Shown: positions 9,829 through 20,987 of the stretch, in pieces
Numbering within the stretch: the first letter of the stretch is position 1
Layout of the letters: each line of letters starts with the position of its first letter
Translations under genes and position numbers: made by a program
Notes under the pieces: model-generated
Databases searched by the model: none
What the model was told of the DNA's origin: nothing
The model's input: the letters and a program-made list of their open reading frames with translations, nothing else
NCBI RefSeq assembly: GCF_018913965.1
Contig: NZ_JAHMHG010000001.1
Location: 186,001 to 250,000, forward strand
Reading direction: 5' to 3'
Length of the DNA stretch: 64,000 bases
Source of the DNA: Mycoplasma sp. CSL7491-lung
GTDB taxonomy: Bacteria; Bacillota_I; Bacilli_A; Mycoplasmatales; Metamycoplasmataceae

Positions 9829-11775
9829 ATGAAAGATATTAAAAAACAAAAAAATTATTACAAAAATTTAAAAAGACTTTTATCTTTTGTTAATAAAGAT
9901 AAAAAAAGTTTTTATTTAGCTATGTTCTTCTCTTTTATTAATGCAATTTTTTATATTGGTGGTAGTTATTTAATCGGTTATATAGTTTCTAGTTTTTTTG
10001 AGCCACTTGGAAACGGTAAAACTTTTAGTGACTTTGAAACAACTAAGTTTTTTCTAATTTTATCAGTTCTAGTTTTATCATATTTAGTTTATGGAATATT
10101 TAGATATTCGGAACAATACATATATGCAAAAATTAGTTATCAAGCTTCCGCGAGATTAAGAAATGAAATTGTAGATAAATTAATTCATTTAGATATAAGT
10201 TTCTATGATAAGAATAAAACAGGTGATTTAATTTCTAATTTAGTTATTGATGCTAATAATATTGCTAACTCATTATTTCAACTTCTCTCACAACTTATTA
10301 GTGCTTTCTTTAATATTACTATTACTATAGTCATGATGTTTTTAGTTTCAACTGCTTTATCATTAATTATAATACCTATAACTCTAATTAGTTTTGGTAT
10401 GGTATTCTTATTGATCAAGAAATCTCAACCTTATTTTATTAAAATGCAAATGATTTTTGGAGAATTAAATGCTTTTGTTGAAGAATCTCTCCAAAATACA
10501 AAAATTACAAATGCATTCAATAAACAAGAACATTTATTTAATCAATTGACTGATATAACCAAAAGAATTCGTGATACGGCATTCAAAGGTGACTTTATAT
10601 CGAAAAGTTTTGATTCAATATACACTTTTTTAAGTAATTTTCTTATTTTAATTATTACAGGTATATCAGCTTATTTTTATTTTAGAGGAACAAATGTATT
10701 GGGTCTTCAAGGGTTCGGAGCGGATATAAATGGTCACGCAACAGCAGGCCTAATATTTACTTTTATTTCTATAAATTGAAACTTTTTAGGTCCGTTTCAA
10801 GCTTTAATGGGTGCTGTATTTAATATTCAAGTTGGTATAGCCTCAACAAATAGAATTTCAAAATTATTAGATGAACCTTTACCAAAAACTGATCATGAAA
10901 TAATTAGGATTGTTAAAATAAGTTACAACGAAAACGTTAATGATTTTTTAGAATGTTCTAACGAAGATCCTTTTGGTTTTTTTGCATGAAAAATATACGA
11001 TCCTAATATCGAAAAATATGTTTACAAATCTGTTAAAGGGAATGTTGAATTTAAAAACGTTTACTTTAGTTATGATCCAACTAAAAATAATAAATATCAA
11101 CTCAAAAATGCTTCATTCAAAGTAGAGCAAGGTCAAAATATAGCTATTGTAGGACCTACCGGAGCAGGAAAAACTACAATTATAAATTTAATTAGCAAAT
11201 ATTATAACTATCAAAAAGGAAGTATTACAATTGACGGTTTTGAGCTAAAAAATATTAATAGAAAAGATTTAAAAAGAATTATGACTATTGTTTCACAAGA
11301 TTCATTTTTATTCAATGAAACTATTTTAGATAATTTGAATATGTCTAATGAAGGAATTAATGAAAACGACATTAAAAAAGCAATTGAGATGACACAATCA
11401 CAACATTTTATTGATTCATTACCTAAAGGCGTTAACACTTTAATCGAAAATAATGGACAAAATATATCTCAAGGTCAAAAGCAATTACTTTCAATAACTA
11501 GATCAATACTCTCTAACAAAAATATATTAATATTAGACGAAGCAACATCTAATATTGATTCTAATACTGAAATAATAGTTCAAAAATCAATGCTTAAATT
11601 AATGAAATATAAAACTTCATTTGTTATTGCTCATCGTTTAAGCACTATTAAAAATGCCGATTTAATATTAGTAGTTAATAACGGAGAAATAATAGAAACA
11701 GGAACACATAAGAGTTTAATTAACTCTAGAGGATTCTATTATGATATGTATACTTCACAATTTATTAATGATTAA
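9829..11775 (+). CDS. ABC exporter half-transporter, catalytic partner
   Basis: A 648-residue partner of the preceding gene, with a membrane domain in residues 1-330 and an ATPase at the C-terminus. Walker A is GPTGAGKTT, Walker B ILILDEATSNID has its Glu, and the H-loop is IAHRLST, all standard. The signature is degenerate, ISQGQ instead of LSGGQ. Paired with the first subunit, one site combines good Walker residues with a good signature and the other combines the bad ones. About 50-60 extra residues sit between the membrane domain and the ATPase (around 360-410), making it longer than usual. A hairpin follows the stop. Confidence 0.87.
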
Positions 11776-11808
11776 AAATATAGATTTTCCCAAATCTATA
11801 TTTTTTTT
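11776..11808. terminator. Bidirectional terminator between exporter and folA
   Basis: AATATAGATTT and its complement around a four-base loop, followed by eight T on the plus strand and preceded by five A. It sits between convergent genes. The folA stop codon lies inside the hairpin. Confidence 0.7.
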
Positions 11809-12263
11809 ACTCATTTTTCTATGCTAAAAACATCTTTATCAATTGTTTCTATAAGTTCGTACATGGATAAGTCAAAGTTTAAAAAAACATCTCCGCTAAA
11901 TTCTCCGTGAATTCTACTTATAATCAATTCATCTGCAAAATTATAAAATGATTCGTAAATACTTTTACCACCGGCTATAAAAAGTATTTGTGAATTATTT
12001 TTATAGTATTCAAATACTTTAAATAATTCACTTGTGTTATTAATGGTTACATCAGCATTAGGTATATTTTCTTCACTCAAAACATAAATTTTTCTATCTT
12101 TTAATCTATGCGGTAAACCTAAAAAAGTATTTTTACCAAATAACAGAGAATGATTAAGTGTAGTTGTTTTAAAATGATTTAATTCTTCTTTAATCCTTCA
12201 AGGTAATTTGTCTTTATTGCCTATTAAATTATTTTTATCAAGTGCAACTATTAATTTAATCAT
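11796..12263 (-). CDS. folA: Dihydrofolate reductase
   Basis: A 155-residue cytoplasmic enzyme that reduces dihydrofolate to tetrahydrofolate with NADPH. The N-terminus [15 protein letters not shown] matches the family start, LPW follows near residue 21, and GKNTFLGLPHRLKDR and IAGGKSIY match the NADPH-binding segments. The C-terminal part is short, as often in mollicutes. The ATG overlaps the thyA stop by one base (TAATG), so the two are co-translated. ThyA makes dihydrofolate as a product and FolA recycles it. Confidence 0.9.
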
Positions 12264-13132
12264 TATACAGCAACCTTTGCTTTTATCGCAGGTAAGTATT
12301 CATAATCTTCTAGTTTAATATCTTCTAAAGTAAAATCAAATATATTATCAATAGACTTATTTAAAACTAATTTAGGTAATTTTAAAGGTCTTCTACTTAA
12401 TTGTTCATTTACTTGCTCAATATGGTTTGAATAAATGTGTGCGTCACCAATTGTGTGTATGAATTCTCCTACTTTTAAATTCGCAACATGTGCTACCATA
12501 CTTAATAGTAATGAATATGAGGCTATATTGAATGGTACACCTAAAAATAAATCACCACTTCGTTGGTAAAGTTGTAATGATAATTCATCATTCTTATTTA
12601 CATAAAATTGAAATAAAGTATGACAAGGTGGTAATGCCATATCTTTTACTTCTAAAGGATTTCAGGCACTAACTATATGCCTTCTTGAATAAGGATTTTT
12701 CTTAATATCATTTATTAAATTTGAAATTTGATCTACACCAAGAAAATCTCTTCATTGCTTTCCGTACACCGGACCTAAATTTCCGTATTTTTTCGCAAAT
12801 TTTTCATCTTCCTTTATTCTTTGGATAAATTCTTTTAAAGTTTCTCCCTTAAAATCATTAGATTTTTTAAAATCTTCATAAGGTCATTCGTTTCAAATGT
12901 TTACATTATTGTCTATTAAAAATTTAATGTTGGTATCACCTTTTAAAAATCATAATAGTTCGATAACTATTGCTTTTCAAGCCATTTTTTTAGTTGTTAA
13001 AAGAGGGAAACCTTCTTTAAGATTATATCTTGATTGGGTACCAAAATAACTTATAGTACCTGTATTAGTTCTATCGTCTTTATTTATTCCTTCTTTTTTA
13101 ACTAGGTTTAAAAGTTCTAAATATTGTTTCAT
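12263..13132 (-). CDS. thyA: Thymidylate synthase
   Basis: A 289-residue enzyme converting dUMP to dTMP with methylene-tetrahydrofolate. AAGGAG precedes ATG 13132. Diagnostic stretches are DRTNTGT near the start, LLTTKKM, VYGKQWRDF, the catalytic Cys in [21 protein letters not shown], and HIYSNH. The length is close to that of the E. coli enzyme (264) with a small insertion. It is co-transcribed with folA, the classic partnership for dTMP synthesis. Confidence 0.95.
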
Positions 13133-13175
13133 ATTGCTCCTTGTAATAATTAATATGTATTCAATATTATAAATT

Positions 13176-13216
13176 AAAAAAATGATTTTATGTTAATTTC
13201 CATAAAATCATTTTTT
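13176..13216 (-). terminator. Terminator of msrA
   Basis: Arms AATGATTTTATG and CATAAAATCATT enclose an eight-base loop, followed by a T run on the minus strand just past the msrA stop. Confidence 0.75.
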
Positions 13217-13225
13217 AATAAAACA

Positions 13226-13696
13226 TTAAAATTTAATGTGGCATACAACATTTGGATTTTTATCTGAGTAATCTTGATGATATTCTTCGGCTAGATAATA
13301 GTTATCTAACTTTTTAATTTCTGTTACAACTTCACCATCAATATCTTTTGAAAGTTTTTCAACAGTTTTTTTAATTATTTCTCCATCTTCTTGTGTTTCG
13401 AAATAAATGCCGTTTCTATATTGTGTTCCATGATCGGGACCTTGATAATTTAAAGCCGTTGGATCGATAACTTCAAATAATTTTTCTACTATTTGGGATA
13501 AACTTATATTTTCTTCATTGTAATATAATTCTAAAGTTTCGACTGCGTTAGTATCGCCTTGACACACTTGTTTATATGTTGGAGCTTCAATGTCTGAGTT
13601 AGCGTATCCTACAGTACTAAATTTTGTTCCTTTTATTGTTTTAAAATAACCTTGCACACCTCAAAAACATCCTCCAGCTAAATATATTCTTTTCAT
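13226..13696 (-). CDS. msrA: Peptide-methionine (S)-S-oxide reductase
   Basis: A 156-residue enzyme that repairs oxidised methionine in proteins. It starts MKRIYLAGGCFWG, the MsrA active-site motif GCFWG with catalytic Cys near residue 10. The Trp is a TGA codon. The later stretches DPTALNYQGPDHGTQYR and AEEYHQDY are also typical of the family. GGAGG lies before the ATG at 13696. It is a single-domain protein with no fused MsrB, and it has its own terminator. Confidence 0.94.
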
Positions 13697-13800
13697 TTTT
13701 CCTCCTTTAATTTAGATAATATTTTACCATAAAAAAATAATGCAATATTTATATACTGCATTTCTTATTTTTTTAACTAATGTATACTTTTAGATTAAAA

Positions 13801-15428
13801 TTATAAATCTATTATTTTTATTTTTGAAGAAAATGATTCGTTTGTTGTTTCTGAATTTATTTTTAATTCCTCTTTTTTGTTTTTGTCCAAAATTCTTAGT
13901 TGCAATCCGCTAAATGTTACTGCTGATAGTTTTTTGTTATTTGCATTACTATAATAACTAACTTGAGGTGTTCATTTTATACGAATATATTTTGCTTTTG
14001 TTGGATTAAAATCTATATTAAAAATAGTTGCGTTGGTTCCCTCGTACGCAAGAAATGAGTTTCCAATTAGCGAACGATATCCAATTGTTTCTTTATATCC
14101 TGACACAGGACCAAAATCTTGCAATTCAATTTTATTTTGATTTTGGACGTTGAAGAAATTTTTTTCGTCCATAGAATACTGAATATTTAGTTTACTAGGT
14201 AAAAATAATTCTGTTTGATTTTCTTGAGTTAATAAGAAATCAAATCATGAAAATTTTAAGGTATCAAACCATTCGCCTTCTTTGTTAACTGTTTTTAAAG
14301 TTATTTGGTTAATATCGTTTTCTTGGTTTGTATTGTTTCTGTCTAAATTACTTCAGAAGTTGTTCTGAGTTTTTCTTAATTTTTCAAATTGTCTTTGAAA
14401 TATTTTATCTATTTTATCAGGGTTTGATTTGTTTGAGTTATCTTTATCGATAGTTACTTTTTGACTTCAATTATTTTCTTTTGTATTCAAATCATCACTT
14501 ATTTTTGTACGATCATATTTTACAAAATTGAATTTAGCTTTATATTTTAAGTTTTTAAAATTTGAAGGATTTTCAACGTTTTCTAAAACACCATCCACAA
14601 TAATTTCCGATTTTTTATTCTTTTTAATAACACCATTATTAATATTTTTACTAAATATAATTTTATATTTACCACTAGGTAAAACGTTGGATTTATCTTT
14701 CAAATCGATAAAATAATTGTTATTTTCAATATTAAATATTGAATTTAACCTAATAACGTCAGTATAAACATTAAAACTTTGTGTAATTAATTTGTTATCT
14801 TCGTATTTTCTAAAACTATCTTTTGAAATTAAAGCTATTTTTTCTTCTGAAGTTTCTGAGTTTAAAGTTAATGTATATTTAATTTCAATGTTTTCTTCTT
14901 TTTTAGACGCCGATATAAAGTTAATTTGGAAATTATCTTTTTCAATTAAACCTATAATATTGTCTTGATTTAATTCTTCTTCAGTAATTGAATTGTATGT
15001 TTTATTTTTTGAATTTTTAAATTTAAAAGTTGCAAAACTATTATCAAAATTAATTGGTTTTCTAAAACTATCTTTTGAAATTAAGGATATTTTTTCTTCT
15101 GAAACTTTATTATTGTAAGATATTCTATAAGTTACGATTATTCCGAGTTCGCTCTTTGTAGCACCAATAAATGTATATTTATATTTTGTGTCTATTTTTT
15201 TAATAATATGTTTTCTTTGACTAAATCCAAATTATTTATTGAATTAAATGTTTTTTCTTTTGAGTTTGCAAATAAAAAATTTAGATTCATACTAGATAAA
15301 ATATTTTTTTCTTTAAAATTATTGCTCTTAGAAATATATATTCCTGAAATCACAATGGACAAAAATGTTGATAAACTTAATGCGGCTGTCCCGATCGCAA
15401 AAAGTTTAAAAATCGATGTTCTCTTCAT
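13801..15428 (-). pseudogene. Membrane-anchored repeat protein with frameshift in an A7 tract
   Basis: The first frame (ATG 15428) gives 78 residues with a hydrophobic anchor at about 8-33, then stops at TAG 15192-15194. Adding one A to the run of seven just before that stop gives an open frame to TAA 13801-13803, about 542 residues in all. Two imperfect repeats of about 70 residues occur, each with (K)T(F/Y)NSI near the start and SEEKI(S/A)LISKDSFRK at the end, like the DUF1410-type repeats of mycoplasma surface proteins. A TATAAT lies at 15437-15442. The product would be surface-exposed. Frameshift loss or slippage switching are both possible. Confidence 0.65.
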
Positions 15429-15554
15429 AACACGAGCAATTATAGTCTTTTTTACCTAAAAACTAATTATTTTTTTAAGTAAAAATAAGTTTTAAAAAGT
15501 TAAATTAGTGTATTTGCGAATATAAATATGTAAATAAATGTACAATTATAATAT

Positions 15555-17282
15555 ATGATTAAAAAAGAAAATATAATTAATAAAATTTCTAAAGTTCCAA
15601 ATACTTTTGGTGTTTATTTATGAAAAAAAGACAATGAAGTTATTTATGTCGGTAAGGCAAAAAAACTAAAAAATAGATTAATGCAATATTTCGGTGGCCA
15701 TAATAATTCTTGATTAACTCCTAAAATGATTAATAGTATAACTGATTTTGATTATTTTTTAGCAAAAAACGAAAACGATGCATTTATTAAAGAACAGAAA
15801 TTAATTAAAGAATATAATCCTAGATTTAATATAAAATTAGTAAATAAAAAAACTTATCCATATATTAATTTTAATGCCACAAAAAAGGATATTAAGATTA
15901 AAATCGGCGACAAAGACAATAACTCGTTGTATAGTTTTGGTCCTTTACCACCAAATACATACTTTAGTGACTTTGTTGATGTTTTAAAAGATATTTATTT
16001 ATATAATCAAGGCCAAAAAATTTATTTTGATTCCGAAGAAAAAATAAAGCTGATTATTAATGATATAATCGATATTTTTAATAAAAAGTACTCTTACTTT
16101 AAAGCTTTAATTTCTCAAAGAGAAAAAGATTATAGTGAAAAACTTCAATTTGAAATAGCTAATAAATATTATAAGGCATCAAAATTTTTGGAAAAAATTA
16201 AAGAAAGACAAATTTCTGAAATTTCAAATGAGCACTCAATTGATTTTTTTGATTTTCAAAAAGTTAAATCGAAAGTTTTCATATCTATGTATTCATATAA
16301 CTACGGATCATTAATTTATCACGAATATGAAAATAAAAATTGAGAAGGATTATTTGCAGAGTTTATTGAAAAATATTTATCTAATTTTTATAGTAAAAAT
16401 AAGGTTCCGGTTCAAATAGTTTTAAACAAAGAAATGGAAAATTTAAATTTAGAATTAAATGATTTAATTTTGAAAAAAGTAAGATTTAGTAAGAAAGGAA
16501 TCTTGTACCAAATTAGTGATCTATTAATGCTTAATAACAAAGAGAGTATAAATAAATATCTTGTTAAGCATCCTAATTTTCTAAATGATAACGAGATTGT
16601 TTGAGAAAAATTAAAAAATAATTTAGGATTATCAAATATAGAAAAAATCTTTATTTTTGACAATTCATTTCAAAATCATAATAAAAATGTAGTGGGTAGT
16701 GTTGTTGCTTTTGATATAAATGGGAAAATTACTAGAATGACAAAAACATATGATTTAACAAACATTGTAAAAAACATTAATAAACATTCTGATATTCAAT
16801 ATACCTACTATAATGCAATCTATTTTTTAGATAAAAATATATCCAAAATTAAAAATAATGATATTTTTATAGCAGATGGTTCAATGGCTCAAGTGAAAGA
16901 AATAAAAGAAGCTTTATTGAATTTTAATTTGCAAAATAATGTTTTTGGTCTCGTGAAAGATTCTAAACATAAAACTAAAAAAATAATTAATGATAAGAAC
17001 ATAATTTTAGATATAGATAACGAAATTTTTAATTTTTTGAGTAAAATACAAACTCAAGTAGATCAAAATGCTAAATATAGATATAATAAAGTAAAGAATA
17101 AAAATATGAAGTCTAGTGAAATTTTAAATATTAAAGGCATAGGTGAAAAAACACTTAAAAATATTTTGTCATATTTTAAAACTATTGAAAATTTAAAAAA
17201 ATCTAACTATTCTGAATTAGAAAATCAATTTGGAAAGCGTATTGCAAAATTATTTGAAGAAGCAGATTTTTTTAAAAAATAA
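15555..17282 (+). CDS. uvrC: UvrABC system protein C
   Basis: A 575-residue endonuclease making both incisions in nucleotide excision repair. The N-terminal GIY-YIG domain shows GVYLW and VIYVGKAKKLKNR at about residues 19-45. The C-terminal RNase H-like domain contains VVGSVVAFD, FIADGSMAQ and KDSKHKTKK. A helix-hairpin-helix end contains LNIKGIGEKTLKNIL. The protein is slightly shorter than the E. coli one (610). The start lies four bases after a TATAAT with no Shine-Dalgarno, so initiation is weak or leaderless, but the family N-terminus fits this ATG. It is convergent with nusG. Confidence 0.95.
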
Positions 17283-17327
17283 AACACTAATATTTTAATT
17301 AGGTTAACCTAAAATATTAGTGTTTTT
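17281..17327. terminator. Bidirectional terminator between uvrC and nusG
   Basis: Sixteen-base perfect arms (AAACACTAATATTTTA and its complement) with a short loop. T runs lie on the plus side and A runs on the other side, between two convergent genes. Confidence 0.85.
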
Positions 17328-17329
17328 TA

Positions 17330-17932
17330 TTAATTATCTTCACTTAATCTCAATGAATCAATTTCAATGATTAATTCTGTGTTTTTACCAAACTTCTCGA
17401 AAACAACTGTTGCTTCTTTTCCTTTTTTATCAACTTTAATAACGGTTGCAATTTGTCCAATGTATGGTCCGCTTATTATCTCTACAATATCTCCGCTAAT
17501 TAGACCAAAAACATCTTCTCCATCTTCGAATGATTTTATAGCTTCTTGTTCTCTTTTAAACATCCTTTTGATTTCAATATTGCTTACCGGTGTAGGCTTT
17601 GCCCCTTTTCCGGATGAACCTACTAAACCTGTTACATATTGAGTATTACGTACTAAGAACCATGCCGCATCAGTCATATGCATTCTTGCAAAAATATATC
17701 CAGGATATAAATTTATGTAGTTAATTTTATAATCTAATCCATTAAGTTTTTTTTGGTATTCTTTTTGAGATAAACTTGGTTTTTTAAAAATTCTAAATGC
17801 ACCAGTTTCTCCAATTTCTTGATCAAAATATTCTTTAAGATCTTCTGCTATTATACGGTTATTTAGAGCTTCAACAACTTGTTCTTCTTTACCTCTCATT
17901 GTTGAAATCATATATCATTTCATTTCTTTCAT
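17330..17932 (-). CDS. nusG: Transcription termination/antitermination factor NusG
   Basis: A 200-residue factor that binds RNA polymerase and links it to elongation, pausing and, in many bacteria, ribosomes. Starting at ATG 17932 (after AGGAG) it reads MKEMKWYMISTMRGKEEQV, the usual NusG start, then LYPGYIFARM in the NGN domain. The C-terminal KOW domain has DIVEIISGPYIG near residues 145-160. A loop of about 20 residues makes it slightly longer than E. coli NusG (181). It is the last gene of the secE-nusG group. Confidence 0.94.
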
Positions 17933-17948
17933 AAATTCTCCTAGTTAT

Positions 17949-18161
17949 TTATATCATTTCTAAAATTTTTGTAAATGCTAGTGTAACACCATAGACAAAT
18001 AAAGCAAAAATAGCGGTAAAAATTATTATTCTAACAAAGTTTATTGTATTAGTTTTAGCGTCAGGTCATCTAACGCGTTTGACTTCTTTTATTGTTTTTC
18101 TTATTCAATATTTTTTATTTCTTAATTGTTTCAATGTTTTTTCTTCATTATTTTTTTTCAT
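17949..18161 (-). CDS. secE: Preprotein translocase subunit SecE
   Basis: A 70-residue, single-span membrane protein of the SecYEG channel. The conserved KEVKRVRWPD motif lies around residues 25-34, where the Trp is a TGA codon, and the transmembrane helix follows at about 42-63. It sits between rpmG and nusG as in most bacteria. Its ATG overlaps the region of the rpmG stop with no gap. Confidence 0.93.
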
Positions 18162-18311
18162 TTAGATTTCTTCCTTATGAAGTGTATGTTTTTTGCAATG
18201 AACACAATATTTTTTAACAATTAAACGTTCTAAATTCCCTAAACTTTTGTTAGTTATGTAGTTTTTTCTTCTGCATTCTTCGCACGCTAATGAAACTTTA
18301 TTATTTTTCAT
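18162..18311 (-). CDS. rpmG: 50S ribosomal protein L33
   Basis: A 49-residue zinc-ribbon L33. Two Cys pairs, CEEC near residues 10-13 and CVHC near 36-39, form the zinc site. The ARRNY-like ECRRKNY and [12 protein letters not shown] segments are typical. The gene order rpmG-secE-nusG is the standard one. Confidence 0.92.
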   Translation of the reverse strand: MKNNKVSLACEECRRKNYITNKSLGNLERLIVKKYCVHCKKHTLHKEEI

Positions 18312-18359
18312 ATATGTATTTTACCATAAAACGTCTTTTTTAAGTCGGTTTAAAATTGA

Positions 18360-18971
18360 TTAAATACTTTGACAAATATTATTGTATTTAATTCTTATGT
18401 TATTTATTATTTCTAATTGTTTACTTCTTGAATATCATGATTTATTTTTAATAGGCATATCTATATTGTTTATATATTCTTTTTCAATTTTATTTAATTT
18501 AGAGTAAAGTAATACAAGCAACTCTTTATAATGTCTATTCTCATTTGAATTTATATTATCTAAATAATCTAAATAATTTATTTTATTAAATAATTTTTGA
18601 TAATTTATTAAGTGATTTCCAATGTAGTTATCAAATATATTTTGTCTACTTTTTAACTTACCTAAAGAATTAAGTGAATTAAATTTCAAACTATTTCAAA
18701 ATTTATTTTCAAAAGGTATTTTGTCGTCATATTCTTTGAGCATTAGTTCGAAAGATTCAAATAATAATGTATTATATATTTCTTCTCAGCTAATGTTATA
18801 AGGCCTTGTCATCCGAAAAATCTTAGCACAAAAAATTTCTATATTTGAATAGTATATCTTTTGAAATTTAAATAATATTTCGTTTTTTGTTATATATTTT
18901 TTGTTTTGGTTAATTTTTAAAAATAAAATTACATACTTTGAAAGTTTATTGATTTCAATTTTCTTATCCAT
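18360..18971 (-). CDS. Putative divergent sigma factor (SigH-position protein)
   Basis: A 203-residue basic helical protein. The sequence alone is hard to place, but its position is not: it lies between rlmB (8-base overlap) and rpmG-secE-nusG, exactly where sigH lies in Bacillus (cysS, mrnC, rlmB, yacP, sigH, rpmG, secE, nusG). A stretch near residues 75-105 with LKEYDDKIPFENKFWNSL resembles the sigma region 2 pattern. The C-terminal 60 residues could be a worn region 4. Mollicute SigH-like proteins such as MG428 are known to be highly diverged. A sigma role is inferred, not shown. Confidence 0.55.
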
Positions 18972-19665
18972 TTTTCTTATTGATTAAATCAAAAAGTATA
19001 ATTCCTGTTGCTACAGATACGTTCAAAGATTGTACTGTTCCAAATTGATTAATATAGATGAATTCATCACTAACGGAAGCTACACTTTTTGAAATTCCAA
19101 CCCCTTCGTTACCAACTACAATTACTGTTGGCCCATTATAATTTACTTTTGTGTGTGGAAATGCCTTTTCATTTAAAGTTGTTGAATAGATTCAATATCC
19201 ATGTTTTTTAATTTTTGTTAAAGAAGCAGAAATACTATTTACCCTATAAAAATTAATTCCAATATAACCACCGGATGAAACTTTCAAAGCGGTACTATCT
19301 AATTGAGCCGCATTTGTTTTAGGTAAAATTATATCTTTAATTCCTGCTGCATTAGCAGTTCTTATTATTGCTCCTAAATTATGTGGATCTTGGATTTTAT
19401 CTAATACAAGTACATTTTCTGGTTTATTCTTAATTAAATTGGTTAAATCGAAATAATTAATTCCTGGTAGTACAGCAATAAAACCTTGGTGATTTTCTTG
19501 AGTTAAACTATTTAAAAAAATATGGTCAACAATTTTAATGTTAACTCTGTGCTTATTAAAATATTTTAAATTCTCTTTTTTTGATATATAAATTAATTTA
19601 ATTTTTTGATTATTATTATAAGCATCTATAACTGAGTTTTTACCACACACTAATAATTGTTCCAT
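18964..19665 (-). CDS. rlmB: 23S rRNA (guanosine-2'-O-)-methyltransferase, TrmH/SpoU family
   Basis: A 233-residue knotted methyltransferase. The substrate-binding N-terminus starts GKNSVIDAY. The SPOUT domain carries LDKIQDPHNLGAIIRTANAAG (motif 1), VVGNEGVGIS (motif 2) and LNVSVATGIILFDL (motif 3). It transfers a methyl group from SAM to a 2'-hydroxyl in rRNA. The neighbour order with cysS favours RlmB rather than another family member. The stop overlaps the next start (ATGGATAA). Confidence 0.88.
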
Positions 19666-19708
19666 ATTTTATATCCTCTTTTTTAATAATTTTTGTAGTT
19701 TTTTATTA

Positions 19709-20950
19709 CTAAATTAGTTCGTTTTTAATCAATGTTTCTCTTACCTTGTCGGCATCAACAAAATTTTTGTTTCTTAAGTGCAACTGTCATTGATTATATA
19801 AGTCAACATAGTCTTTATAATTAAATTTAGAAATATCAAATTCTAAACTATCAAATATTTTCATAATTGTAGCCATGTAAATTTTTGAATTATTTTTATT
19901 AATCTCCTTGAATAATTCATTAAGAAGCTTATTGAATTTTGAAAAGTTTTTCTCAAAAATATAACTCATTGCTTGTTTAAATAAATCTTCATCATAATTT
20001 CTATCGATTTTATTTATTGTTGCTTCAAAAAATATTTTTTTAATTTTTTTCAAAAATAAAGAAGCGTTATTTAATAAGTTTTCATCTATATTAATCTCGC
20101 TTGTTAGGTTTGAAAGTAAAAAAATAACTTTCAAATGATCTGCAGAGTATGCTTCGATAAAATCTTTAGGTAAAATTACATTTTGAAGTGATTTAGACAT
20201 TTTAATTCCGTTTATATTAATTTGACCCGTGCGAAGTCAATTTTTACTTAAGTCCTTACCTGTTATACTAAAAAACTGAATATTTTCGTTTTCGTGATGT
20301 GGGAATGTTAAGTCCATCCCACCACCGTGGAAATCAACGCCATTTTCTTTAAAATGCTTGTAAATTAACGCGACACATTCTGTATGTCAACCAGGTCTCC
20401 CCAATCCAAAAGGAGAATTGTATTTTACACCTATATTTGTGTCTTTTCATAACGCGAAATCGGCAGGAAAACGTTTTTGATGGTCACTATCTTCAAATTT
20501 CATTTTATCAATTTGTTGATTTGATACTTTTCCGTAATTTTCAATATTTTTATTAACGTCAAATCAAACATTTGAACCTATTTTATAAGCGCTTCCTTTG
20601 TCTATCATTTTTTGAATTAAATCATAAATTGTATCTAAATTTTTAGTTACATATTCTAAGTGTGTAATTGTGTTTACGTTAAGACTTTTTAAAATTTCTA
20701 AATAGTGTTTTGAATATTTTGTAGATATTTCGTCTTCTGTAGTATTTTCTTCGATTGCACGATTGATTATTTTATCATCAATATCAGTTATATTATGAAT
20801 AAAACTAAATTCAATACCTAAATTTCTAGCAGCTTTTAATATTAAATCGTATGTTAATATTGGTCTAATATTACCAATATGAACATCGTTATAGACCGTT
20901 GGTCCGCAAACATAAATTTTTAACATATTTTTATTATATAATGTTTTCAT
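19709..20950 (-). CDS. cysS: Cysteinyl-tRNA synthetase
   Basis: A 413-residue class I synthetase. [16 protein letters not shown] contains the first zinc Cys and the HIGH motif, and KMSKSLQN is the KMSKS signature. It is shorter than E. coli CysRS (461) in the C-terminal helical part, as is usual in mollicutes. The ATG at 20950 is the first in frame. A second in-frame ATG eight codons later is an alternative start. It is divergent from argS with only 37 bases between, so the two share a promoter region containing TATAAT boxes on both strands. Confidence 0.94.
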
Positions 20951-20987
20951 AAAATGTATAATTAAAATACAATGTAGGAGGAAAGTG

